A program made the translations under genes and the position numbers. From positions 3,394-67,393 of the forward strand of contig JAENRP010000003.1 of the NCBI GenBank assembly GCA_024741835.1: 64,000 nt of DNA, read 5' to 3'. Positions within the stretch are counted from its first letter, which is position 1. The number at the start of each line of letters is the position of its first letter. The notes beneath the pieces are model-generated. The model saw only the letters and a program-made list of their open reading frames with translations. It did not search any database and had not been told where the DNA came from. The DNA comes from Diplocarpon mali (Eukaryota > Ascomycota > Leotiomycetes > Helotiales > Drepanopezizaceae). Below, piece after piece: positions 47,558 through 58,485 of this stretch.

Positions 47558-49625
47558 TCATGCGGTTTCAGATACGCCTTTCTCTTTGAGAAGTTTCTCG
47601 GCTTCTTCTGCTCTCTTGTTCGCATTTGCAACATCCTCTCTGAGTTGTTTGATGTACTCGATGGCTTGCTCAACCGTGCTCGCCTTACTGTTCGCGCTTT
47701 GGGCTGCAGATTTTCCATTCGTAGTCTCGTTGCCCTCTCCCCCATCTCCACTTCCACTCTTTTCACCCACGCTATCTTTAGTACCCCGGGGTAGCAAGGC
47801 AGCGATCTCTTGTAATGCCGAATTAATACGATTTCGCCGGCCCTGCTCGGCTATCTTGTGCGAAGTACGTTTTGATGTTAGATTTGTGGAAAGTTCTGTC
47901 GGATACGAGACTCCTGGTAGGTGTGTCCCTTCGAGGATGTTCTGATAGTTCGATTTGGATGCCGCCAAAAGAAGCGAGGCGGTATCTCCTGACCCTTTGC
48001 TTCCTCCTGGCAGTAGCGGTTTGATGCTTGGTGATATCCTAGGGAGAAGAGCCGGAGAAACAAGGACAGAACTGCCAGTCCTCTTTTTCGACGCTCGAGC
48101 GGCTAGTTGTGGCGTCTTCCGGATATTTCCGTTGTTTCCATTAGATGCGTTGGCTGTATCTATCCGTGGGCTTTTGCTCGATGCTGCAGCACCTGGACGA
48201 GTGAAAGCGGGTGGTGATAAAGGTTTAGACCTTTGCGTCTTCGCACCCGTGGAGCTCAGAGTGGGTGTAACTTGACCATCAGACTGCGTGTTCAGAGAGA
48301 GCGCAGGTCTGCTGGTCGCAGCTTCCGGAAGAGCAAACCCATCCATTCCGGGATCATCTAAGTCCATGTGTTTTGTGCTACCGGGTTGGCCTGCCTGGGG
48401 TGATTGTGTTAATCTCATCAGAGAAGCAGGAGTGGCAGGGGAGCCGAGGATCAGTAGTTGAGCTCTAGGCTGAACTTTTTGAGACTGAATATGCGGTGAA
48501 ACTCTCTCAGATCCCGACGCTGGTACCGGAGGAGGAGCCATTTCTGATAAGTGCACCGGAGAAATCGACCCGTTCTCTGATTCTTCGGTACTTGTTGCGG
48601 ATTGTGAAAGGTTACTTTCTTTCGGTCGGGTAACACGGGTGTGGGCTGGCTCCAGGATGTCTCCCAGTGCCTGTGAGGGTAAGGCTGTGATGCTGTTCTT
48701 CTTCCCTTTGCGAGGTTTTACAATTGGTGATTGGCGAATGGCACGAGTAGTACGGGGTTTCTGGGACTGCTGCAAAGCTTTTCTGCTAGTCTTTCGTGCA
48801 AGCATATTCGTACTCCCAGGTGCTGAATGGGTGTCAAGAGTAGCGTCAATCGGTGAATCTGTGGCTCCAGAATGTCGTTGAGCATAGACAGAGGAATGCT
48901 CGTTCTGGGCGTGAAGAGCCGGGGAACTCAAGGGACTAAAGTAGGCACCAGGAACCGTATATTCTGGTATGTTGAAATGAGGGTCCAAAGGGGTTACCGC
49001 AGGAGATACTAGTGGAGTAAAAGCCATCTGCGAAGTTTACATCAGATTTATATTGAGGCGGTTTTTGATTGTGACTGACCTCATGCTCCTTCACATACAT
49101 CTGGTATCTCTCGTACACAGCTTGCTGCTGGGCATCGGCTTGTGCGTAGTAGTGAGCGTTGCCTACATGCATCTTCACACTGTTGGGGGTTGGAGGAATG
49201 ATGCGGTTCTGTGTAAAGAAATTTCGCTGCTGCTCTTGCATCTGCTTCTGCTGCTGTTGGTATCTCTGGTGTTGCAGATATTGAATCTGGGCATCCAACT
49301 CGGACAAGCTTTCGTTCGGAGAGTGTGCGAGCGCAAGACGAGGGCCATAAATTGAAGGGTGGGCTGGGGCTATTGTCGTTGCCGGCACATGTTCCTGCAT
49401 TGTAGTATCCTGGCCCATTCCATGCGCATGGTCCGTCACAGTATCCATAACCCCGCCTCGCCTCTGGCTCACAAACGGTGTGCCATGGCCCTGTTGATTG
49501 AAGTCCTGAAAGTTGAAACGAACATCGCCGAGTCCATTCATCCCTATGTCGAGGAACTGTTGGAAATCATCTTGCGCACCACACAACGTGGGATCCTGGC
49601 CCTCCCAGACAGTAGATGAATCCAT
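47558..49625 (-). CDS. nuc-1: bHLH transcription factor, PHO4/NUC-1-like
   Basis: Two exons, minus strand: 49625-49080 and 49027-47558; 671 aa; one 52-bp phase-0 intron. The N-terminus has Gln-rich and acidic segments; the middle is Ser/Pro/Thr-rich with MAFTPLVSPAVTPLD at the exon 2 start. The bHLH lies at about residues 560-650. Its basic region, KRTSHKIAEQGRRNRIN, keeps the His-Glu-Arg triad of class B factors that bind CACGTG. The loop is enlarged by about 30 Gly/Ser/Asn-rich residues, and helix 2 is SKASTVEQAIEYIKQL followed by a leucine-zipper-like coiled coil. PHO4 and NUC-1 activate phosphatase and phosphate-uptake genes under phosphate starvation. Assignment to that subgroup is good, but the regulon is not visible here. 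Confidence 0.82.
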
Positions 49626-51219
49626 CACGAAGCTTTATCGTTTTCGGATTCGCAAAATTGGTGTCGGGGATGGGCTGAGGGGAGTGGAATTGCGAAACCT
49701 CGGGGTGAAGGCCTATCGAGAGTAAATGCGATACAGAAATTCAGGCCATTCAGGAGTTTGCGGAAGTTTGTTCGACAGGCATTTCCGCATTAGCAGTGAA
49801 GAAGAACCGCGCCAATTTGAGAAAAGTGACCTGCGGACGATTGACCGAGAGGCACAGATATGATTTGGGTTGTGGTTGCAACGGTGCTGTGCTTCGAGGC
49901 CTCGGTCGTTAGTGGCAAGTGGTAGTCGCAGCACTCATCTCAACGCCAACAGGAGGTTCAAATCGCCAGAAAGAGATGGACTTGGAGATATCCAGACTTG
50001 GAAGATGAAAATAATTCGAGGCCCGACCAGGCCTGCGACCGCTCGTGGAATGATGGGACACTGCTTCACTGCCTGAGGCTTTTCGTGAAAAAGCGTAGAG
50101 CAGGTAGGTGAGGCAAAAATTTCTCTCGTACGGTGTCGATATCGGCAGTTGCGTTTACTTCTTTCCCTTCCGAACTGAGAGGCGACAAGAAGGTCGCAAA
50201 GTAGCTGGGTGGAAGAGAGGAAAAGAAGATGCTGGCGGGGCTGGGATTGACCCCGGGAGTGGAACGTCGGGGTTCAGAGCGTACCACAGTAGAGGAAGGT
50301 AAGGGAGCTAAAGATAAGAAGCTTCGGAGTCAAACAGTTGCAACTATCCACCACGATAGATATATACCTAGGTAGGTACGAGTATGTAATGCTGCAGGCC
50401 GGGGAGGTCGCAAAGAACAGTACAGCAGTATGGGAGTTATCATCGAGGAACCTGGAGTGGGGCAGTAGGAAAATGTGTCGGGGTCAAGCAAGGTCGACTC
50501 GTAGAGATAAATAGTTACCGGTGGAGCTACCAGGTAGGTCGGTGGGTATCATGGTCAGAGTGATGTGCGCCGAGGAGAAGCAGAGCTGAGCTGAGCGGAT
50601 GTGGTCTAGGTCCTTCTGACCGAATCAAATAGCCATTAACTACAGGTATCTGTGCTTGAAAACACAACTGCAGACCTCGCTACACAACAATTAAAGCTAA
50701 ACTGGGAGGCATTACCAACGATTATACAGGGGCTGTCGCATCCTTTTGTTTGTTCCTTTTCGCATACGCCTTCCCATACCTTAATTGGTCACGCGTATCT
50801 CTGGGGCTTCAGCTGCAGCTGATAGAGTAGAGTAGAGTAGCGTAGCTGGGTCTTCTGCTCTACGAGCTTTTCAAGCAACACAGGGCTGAAGATCATCGAG
50901 GTTGACGGATGTGAGAAGCGTTTCTTTGTAAAGGAGATCATAACTCGTCTTTCCGGTAAGCTTCCTGTGGGCCCTGTATATCACCATGCGACTTAATCAA
51001 CTGACTCAGTTAAAGCATCTGTGCTGCAGTCCTTCACAGAGCACAATGATACTGGATGCTGGAGCCCTACCTGGGTTTGGGTGAGCTTCAGCCGCCGCTA
51101 ATCTACCGTTCTGTACTTAGGTGTTCATCCTGGTTGGAATATTGATTCGTTCGCAGGGATAGCAGTACTGTACTAGTATTACTCATACCTACAATTTACA
51201 ATACAGTCCTGTGCTCAGG
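49626..51219. promoter_or_regulatory. Upstream region of the bHLH gene
   Basis: About 1.6 kb with no protein gene. The first few hundred bases are the promoter and leader of the minus-strand bHLH gene. A GAGTA pentamer cluster lies at about 50824-50842. Confidence 0.45.
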
Positions 51220-52560
51220 GCGAGAAATAGTTGATATCTGATGGTTCGCATAACTCAACTATCCCAGACCATCTCAGTAGAGGATTTGAGCAAATTTTGG
51301 GAGAGAAAATGCCCCAGAGTAAATTTACCATTAAGTAAAAAATCTTTGCTCGGAATAATAGCTTGGCACTGCATAAATTTGTGATAAGCCGGGATAAGAG
51401 ATATGAGGGATAAGAAGACGTCCATTTTAAGAAGCTTTATAATGTGCTAGAGATTTTTTTCCTTTTGATATGCTATGTTAGTTTTAAAGTAAATGACATG
51501 AACGGGAAACGTGGAAGCCGTATTAAGTTAAAGGAGAAATCAGTATAAAGGTCCTCAAATTCACGCTTAGCCTATCATACTTGTAAGGGATCCCGATTCC
51601 TTAGATAAGAGTCTTACCTATACGTTAGTCGATAGTTATTCCCTCTAAGTCTTAGGCAAGTACTCTCTGGAAGAGATACCTAAATAGATAGAGTCGCTTT
51701 AGGTTCTGCATCCTCAGATAAGCCCTCCTTGCTAGTAAAGCCATTTAATTAATGATATCATGCGTTTTGTTCTTCGGCGACAAATATCGATCGTAACCCT
51801 TCTTATTATTGTTTGGTTTTCGAATGAATTTCTTTTTGAAAAAAAATTCAGGCTAAGGCCATATCTTCGAAACGTATCCTATTCCGCCTCCCATTTCCTT
51901 GTATATTATCACCCGCCTTATTCCTCATTATATTGATTGTTAAGCCCTCTATGTAGTTATAGTTATATATCTAAATAATCCTAGAGTACGCAGGTAGAGG
52001 TCGAAGGTAAAGGTTATTTATAAAAAAGGTAGAGAAAAACTTTTTCATTCCGAAGCTGTTGTAAAGGTCCAGCTTTATTCGACTTTCGGGTTCAATGGTT
52101 TCCAGCCGAAAGGATTCAAATCTCGGCTCTGCGGGCTCTTAAGGCATCAGCAGGTTCGTAGAAGACAACGCGTAAAGGTGTTGAGAAGAAGTTGTCTCCT
52201 ATGTGCCAGTGCTTATCTTAGGTTATGATTAGTCTTCGGGTCTACTAAAAGCGTACTGGAGATTATAATAAGAAGTTTCAATTCGGTAAAAAAAGCTACG
52301 GGCTTCCCGTACTCACCTTTTTCTCAGGGGTACAATGGACCCAAACCCCACCAAATAGCATTCCACTACCGTGAAAAGCAGATACTACTTCGAAAAACGA
52401 ATGCTAAAAGCTAAATGGCTAAGAAAACGACCCACCGTACTCGAAACCAAAACTAATTCACTTCGAAAGAATTCGCAAATCTATGCTTTAATTGAATAAT
52501 GGGGTTGAAAAGTGTTTACTGGCTACTTCGCTTTCTTTTCTGAATGCTTAGAATCGTCAC
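51220..52560. repeat. AT/TA-rich island, probable RIP-degraded repeat
   Basis: About 1.3 kb much richer in A and T than its surroundings, with abundant TA steps, frequent stop codons in all frames and no open frame longer than a few dozen codons. This is the signature left when repeat-induced point mutation acts on a transposon copy. A 33-bp block at 52153-52185 has a diverged copy at 57949-57981. The parental element cannot be named. Confidence 0.5.
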
Positions 52561-53992
52561 TGTATTTTCCAGTGGTTTCCGCACCGGTTCTGACCCACCG
52601 TCCTACGCAGCTTTTCTGTCGTTTCTGTTCTTGGTGTTGATAGGTCGCTTAGAAGCATAGACATAATCTTTATAGAAAAGCACTGCTAAGAGGCCTGCTG
52701 GTAGAACACGATTAGGGAAAACACTCAAAATCGCGCTCCAAAGAGCTTGGAAATGGACCAAATTCCCAAAATGTGAGGATCTGCAAGTTCTTGCCTTTGG
52801 CCTCTGTCGATTTAAGACCCTTGCCGAGCCCAGACATCGATAGCAGCCTCGCAAGCTGCTCTAGAGTACAGACAAGAAGCACTTTCATTTAAATCTTGCC
52901 CAATGCCAAACTCACTGCTCTTGTTTGGTCAATGAAGCCGGCCGGATTTTCATCATGCATCGAATAAATGGTAGTCAAGTAGCTATACTTCAAACCATTA
53001 TTTTTGAGTGCTTTGTGTACAGAAGTATAGCGGTTAATCACTATCACCTGTCAACAGGGATAAGTGGGATGTAGGACCCCTAGCTTATCTATTATGTAAT
53101 ATTGTCAACGCTGTCTTGTGACTTACTGTATACTTAAAGTCGTACGCTACAGTATTGAAAACATGTCGTCTACGCCTGTAATAGAATCTGCGCTTCGTTC
53201 TCTTATTCGATACCGTTAGAGCCGAAAGCAAAAGCTTTAGAATATATATAGAATGATATTAACATCCAGCTCCATATGAATTATAGCACAAACAAGTGTC
53301 AAGTATGTCCCTACTCTTTTGAGTTAGACGCTCCTACTTCTAACCCCTGCAACTGACAGGTAACAACAATTAACCTATGTATCTCTGCACCTGGTCCCGC
53401 GAACTTCGCACAAAACATACATCTTACACATATCGAGCCCAGCGAACCGGGTCATGCATTGCTTCTGTCTCTTCTAAGGCTATTGCTCTCCTTTTATGAA
53501 ATTGGACGCGAAAGACCATCACTACGTTGGAGTACATCCACAACTGTCCAAGCAGCGGATTCCAGGATATGAAGCTGCAGTAAAGAAGCTTTGAGTCTGT
53601 GGTCAGTGGGTCACGTTGCTATACAATCCCAAATCGTCCCGTTATTCCTGCCGAGATTTACCATCCACAAGGACCACAAGGATTGAAGTGCTTCTGGAAG
53701 GGCTTTGTTGCTTCCGTGCAGAAATCTGCCAGTCATGGTCAAATACTGTCCTGGGCACAACGTGGGAAAAGGCTATTGGCCAATCATCGATCGTAGGTAG
53801 CCCACGGACTCGACAACGTCCTTGCGGTCAAATTTGACAAAGGCTTACAATACTCTGTGATTCATAAAGTACCACGGCGGGATGGCCGGGAGCTTAGAAA
53901 GTTTCTATAGTTCGCAGACAAATTCTTCCGCTCAGGTCTTATCCCGCTTCGTGGAACTTCGGCTGCCGGGTGAATGAGAAGCTTTGGGCGGA
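52561..53992. other. Gene-poor spacer
   Basis: About 1.4 kb. Short broken frames on both strands (for example 52603-52854 minus, 53599-53837 plus) without recognisable content. Some stretches look like decayed coding DNA, but nothing can be assigned. Confidence 0.45.
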
Positions 53993-54373
53993 ATGACTAC
54001 AGAAACCCACTGGAATCTTGAATTTCCCTCGAACGCCACATTTGAGCTTGGATTCTCACGCCTGGAAAAAGAGTCTACTTATGTCTCAACGTTGTCAGGC
54101 GTGGAAAATACACGGTTGGGGGCAGTTGATCCGAAGCCGAAGGACACATAGAGAAGGTTGACATGTGACCCAGAAGCTACTGTCTTTTTGTATGCTTCCT
54201 TTCCGAGGCAGCACAGCTTGTTAGACATCTTCTTTACCCTTCTTATCATCAACGGGAAGTATCCAAGGCCGCAGCGAGTTTTTCCGTGTGAAGGCATAAC
54301 ATGCTACTTTCTTTGCACTGGCGAGGTTTCTTTGATGATAGATTCAAGTGTAAAGCATAGACTGACGAGTTAA
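53993..54373 (+). pseudogene. Broken reading frame, unknown protein
   Basis: From the ATG at 53993 one frame runs 127 codons to TAA at 54371, interrupted only by TAG at 54149. The first part (HWNLEFPSNATFELGFSRL) and the second (DPEATVFLYASFPRQHSLLD) both have ordinary protein composition. One stop in an otherwise open frame inside an AT-rich decayed region suggests a relic gene. A short intron across the TAG is not supported. No family is recognised. Confidence 0.3.
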
Positions 54374-55492
54374 AGATATTAACGTGATAAAATTTCTAAG
54401 GCATTGCCTTTGCGAAATGCTGCTTTGCATCACCCTTGGCTCTGGCTTTCTGTAATCTGGAGCAAATTTCCAGAAACCATCTGCAGCGGATTAACGGTAG
54501 AACTTGATGGACTCATATTCTTTATAGATAGTGCGTACAGACCCTGTGTCTTGAGGGATTCATGTTGATGTACTGTCTTGACAGGTCGAAAAAGGGGGAC
54601 GCACCTCGCTTAGGACTTCAAAACAAAAAATAAGAAAAAAAACATCATCGCGTCGACAACCTCAAAAATTATTCACTGCCCGCGGTTGAGCACTTAAAAC
54701 AACCTGAGACTTCAGGAACGACTATTCAATATCGCAGGAAGGAGATCAAGGTACTTCCTGCAAAATACCTTGACACCGTGTTGTAACTTTTATCGTCTAG
54801 TGAAGACCAAAAAGAAAAAAGAATATAGGAAACTGATAAGCGCCTGGCCGGGAATAACAACTACTCGAGCAGAAAACCCGATTAGCACCAGACTGTGAGT
54901 TGTTTAAAGGCTCAATTGAACCTTCCTGTTTGTAGTTGACACATAACTTGGTATCTGGGTCTATGATATGGGCAGAGGTTTTGGTGGGTCCGGCTCGGGG
55001 AACGTAGCAAGCGCCGGCGAGGGTGAGCCGAGAGACGCCATACTGAGAGCTCCGATTTCGAAACGCGACCTCCTTATTTGATGGCTCCGGCAAGCCATGT
55101 TGCGAAGTAAATATTGGTTGGCACTGTGTTGTATTGAACGAGATAAGTTATTTACTTAGCTCAGGAATTGTCTTACATCTCATACCGAGAATAATAACAG
55201 GCTTAAGGGTTGATTTTGAAACGAGCTATTATTTCACAAAAACGTACAATTCACACCTCGAATATATACAAGCGATTCTGTCTTTCCACAAGCCGGCTTC
55301 CTTTTGGGTAGAAGGTAGAGAAAGCTATCGCTGGCTTGCCTACATTTTCGATCTTGTGCGAAGCCCGACATTGCTCTTTCCTCCATACTATTTCCGACGT
55401 GAAAACATGGCACAGCCCACCTCAATGGAAATCTAAAATCAAGATGACCGACATCGAGATCAAACAAACACAACCTTCCTCTTCTATCATGG

Positions 55493-56179
55493 ATGCCGAA
55501 GCTGGCCTACGCATTGTGTATAGCAGCGCCAAAGACAACGTCAAAAAGCGAATCCGAAATCGCAGCCCCTCAACAAGCCACCATTGCTCCTACGCCAAGG
55601 CTCAGTATTCCAGCCGGCCTCCTCCTTGACCTCAATTCTGAGCTTTTTCTGCTCTTGGCTCAACGTGCAGATACCGATTCGTCGCCTGCAGATCTCATGC
55701 GCGTTATCAAGCTCCTAAGTAGCCAATTCAACCACCTTATTCAACAGCCCGTGCTAAATGAACTCTTCTTCAAGTTACCATACGAGCTTCGATGAGCAAT
55801 ATGGGACTATGCTATATGGTTCTGGAAACTCATTAGTATCAAAGACACGGGGAAGTCTGCTTCGTCAGGAACAAATGTCACATGCCACTAGGTACTCTTG
55901 CTTGGAAATATTGAAGATGAAGTCTTGAGAAAACGAAATCGATTCCAATTTCGAGGCGATGGACGCAAACGGATTCAAGCCGAAGCTTTGGGTGAACCTT
56001 GGTACATTATGGATGATGAGTTGGATACAGGGAGACTATCAAGGCTACCTGTCAGACAACATCGTAGCATCTTTCCCCCGACGTGGTTGAAGTTGATGAG
56101 CTTCCCTTTGGCAAGCGTGGAAGGAATGGTGGCAAGTTTCATGCTGGAACGAAGCATGTCAAGCGCTTGTAAATGTTGA
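55493..56179 (+). pseudogene. Decayed 2EXR-domain gene
   Basis: One frame of 229 codons is open apart from TGA at 55793 and TAG at 55889. The stretch FFKLPYELR, then the TGA, then AIWDYA matches the start of the fungal 2EXR domain (F..LP.ELR..IW..A), with the stop exactly where the domain has a variable residue. A CGA to TGA change, the kind produced by RIP or CpG deamination, would explain it. The frame continues with charged, protein-like sequence (IEDEVLRKRNRF) to a stop at 56177. An overlapping frame with an ATG at 55444 may mark the original start, implying a frameshift or lost intron. 2EXR genes are large, fast-evolving fungal families of unknown function. Confidence 0.5.
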
Positions 56180-56399
56180 GATATGAACAACTTAATGCTC
56201 GAGGGTGTTCTAATCCTTGTTGGTATCGTGTGATGAGGCTCACGTTTCGGACACTCATGTCATTGGGATCTGATAAGTTCCGGGACCAGAAAGTACTGTT
56301 TGTAACATATGACTACATGCTCGGAAAAATATCATGTCAGCAAGAATACGTCAGATCACAAAGTAGTAAGTAGTAATCAAGTATTCGCGGGTTTTTTTT

Positions 56400-56433
56400 N
56401 NNNNNNNNNNNNNNNNNNNNNNNNNNNNNNNNN
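56400..56433. other. Assembly gap (34 N)
   Basis: Thirty-four undetermined bases directly after a T homopolymer, likely a sequencing or assembly break in a repeat-rich area. Confidence 0.99.
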
Positions 56434-57059
56434 CATCTTCGCTTGGGTACTCACTACTAAATATCCCCAAATAATCAGTCTATGATATGTACCTGGGCCG
56501 AGATCTTCCCAGCTGATCAACTCCACAGGTCAAATTCGCGACCACTGCCAATGACACTGGGTCGGGGGCATATAGGAAACGGCTTGAGCACGACTGACGG
56601 CGCAGGCATCTGCCATGCAAAACGGGGACCACCTGCCGTCAACGAGTTCTTGCTCCTTGCCACGAGATGTAGTGTTTAAAACCGCGCACTATTTGGGAGG
56701 TACAGATAGAGGAGATCCCTTATTTACCAAGAAGCTTCTGTACTAGGCGACCAGCCTATAGCTGTCACATGATCCAATCAGATATACCTGGACACATCAT
56801 ATACTTCGTCCGAATGTCCGCATCGATTCAACCTCTTGACTATGGACATCGCGATAACTCTCGCTCCCTTAGCACTGGGCACTATCCAGGTCGTCGAACA
56901 CTTTTTACCAGCAATCGATTCTAGTCTTCTTATATCTTCAGCCAGCTACGTGTGTACGTTGTTTCTGCCGCCATCCTCAACCCAGAAAGATAAAACCGTG
57001 CACCTTGTCTCTGATTACACAAGAGCTCGTTTGGTGATTCAAATTTACCGGTTTCCATA

Positions 57060-57900
57060 CCTTTTTTTTTCAATATGCTATATTAGTTCCGAGACTATGT
57101 AGCACTGTAAGACCTCCTGTCTTCCTAAGGCTAAGGCACCTATTCCGCGGGTAGTATACCCTCTACTGGTTCTCTTTTACAAGCTTTTGTTAATGGTATA
57201 GAGCTTTGTAGGACCCAGTTGGTAAAGTATTAAAGGGGTGTCTTTGCCTTCATTTATAATCCCTACTAGCTAAACAAACTCTAGCCATTTGCGTATTCTA
57301 TATAATAGGGAAATTTCAATTAAACCCCCTAGGTATAACTCATAAGCTATCTAGATTAGCATCAGTTCTATTATACCTCTGAGCCTCTCCTTCTCCGAAT
57401 ATCCTTATTATACTTCTAAAATAGTAGCATAGCGCTTAAGTATGCTGTTGAAGTCGTAGTATAATGCTATAATATTTGTAAGGTTGAGATTGAACTTATA
57501 ATATAGCTGCTATCCAGCTCTCAAATATCGCAAAGGGCGTAGGAAGCTGTAGGTTTAGTAAAGCGAATAGCCTCGTTAATAGTTAGCTAAACGGGGTTGT
57601 AGAAGGGTCGATAGAAGATTGCCAAGAGTCTGATCTTTGAAATGAAGTAGAAGAGGTTTGTACTTTAGGAACCAGCCTCTTTGATTTAGGCTAGTAAATA
57701 GTAGATGTTGAATCTAACTAGTGTCCCCTACAGCTATCTTATTCTATTTTATTCTTTTATCCCAAATATCTCATTATTATTATATCGCAGGTGCTATCGA
57801 AGGGGATATGGCGTATAAATATTAAAAACTCTACAAAAGCGGTTACAGCCTTACTCGAATTTTCTTTTAAAGTTATCGTGACTTCATCTTAGCTCTGCAA
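57060..57900. repeat. Second AT/TA-rich island, probable RIP-degraded repeat
   Basis: About 850 bp with the same character as the island at 51.2-52.6 kb: high A+T, many TA steps (CTATATAATAG, TAGTATAATGC), stop codons throughout and no usable frame. It is followed by a block at 57949-57981 resembling 52153-52185 and by the shared 14-mer ATAGCAGCCTCGCA (58059), also found at 52840. Confidence 0.5.
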
Positions 57901-58257
57901 ACTCTTTTACAGTAGACAATATGACTTGGTATTACAAAAAGAGTCTGAGGTTCGTGGGGGACGCCGCGTGCAGGTGTTGAGTCTTCGTCCCCTTCAATAC
58001 CTGTTTGAGAAGGTGAATTGTGGGGTGAATTCCCAATCGGCTTTTAGTATAGTATTGAATAGCAGCCTCGCATGATTATTTCGTGACACTAGCCTGACTC
58101 AGAGGAATTTCGCAAAAAATTCTACGGGTAGGGTGCAAAGATTCTGGTATTGAGATTACCAGCATCGGACCTATAAATCGGCGATCGATCTGAGGGGCTG
58201 GCTGTATCACATACGAGACAGCCAAACTTTACCCCAGGTACTGATTTTAGTAAGACC

Positions 58258-58485
58258 TTGCGCCAAACCTTGCATAATAAACTGCGTTGTAGGAAAAGGT
58301 GGCTAGACTACGGCATTGACGGTTTCATTGCTTCTAGCTATGTTCAAAACTTGATTCGAATCGCTTTACTCGGCGTTGTATTTACAACTACATTTTTTTC
58401 AATGCTAACCCTCACTACCGTTTTGTCAAAACTGTATAGCGAAACCAGATTCAAAAGAGATCTTGAGTTACAGAATGGCACCTGA
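58258..58485 (+). CDS. Doubtful small ORF with one hydrophobic segment
   Basis: A 75-codon frame with a hydrophobic stretch (about residues 32-56, IRIALLGVVFTTTFFSMLTL) that could span a membrane, flanked by basic residues. There is no intron, no recognised family and a weak start context. It lies next to degraded repeats, so chance is likelier than a gene. Confidence 0.12.
   Translation: MRQTLHNKLRCRKRWLDYGIDGFIASSYVQNLIRIALLGVVFTTTFFSMLTLTTVLSKLYSETRFKRDLELQNGT

Noticed and set aside
54797..55093. 98-codon minus-strand Ser/Cys frame
   Set aside because: No domain and no start or splice support; sits in degraded spacer DNA.
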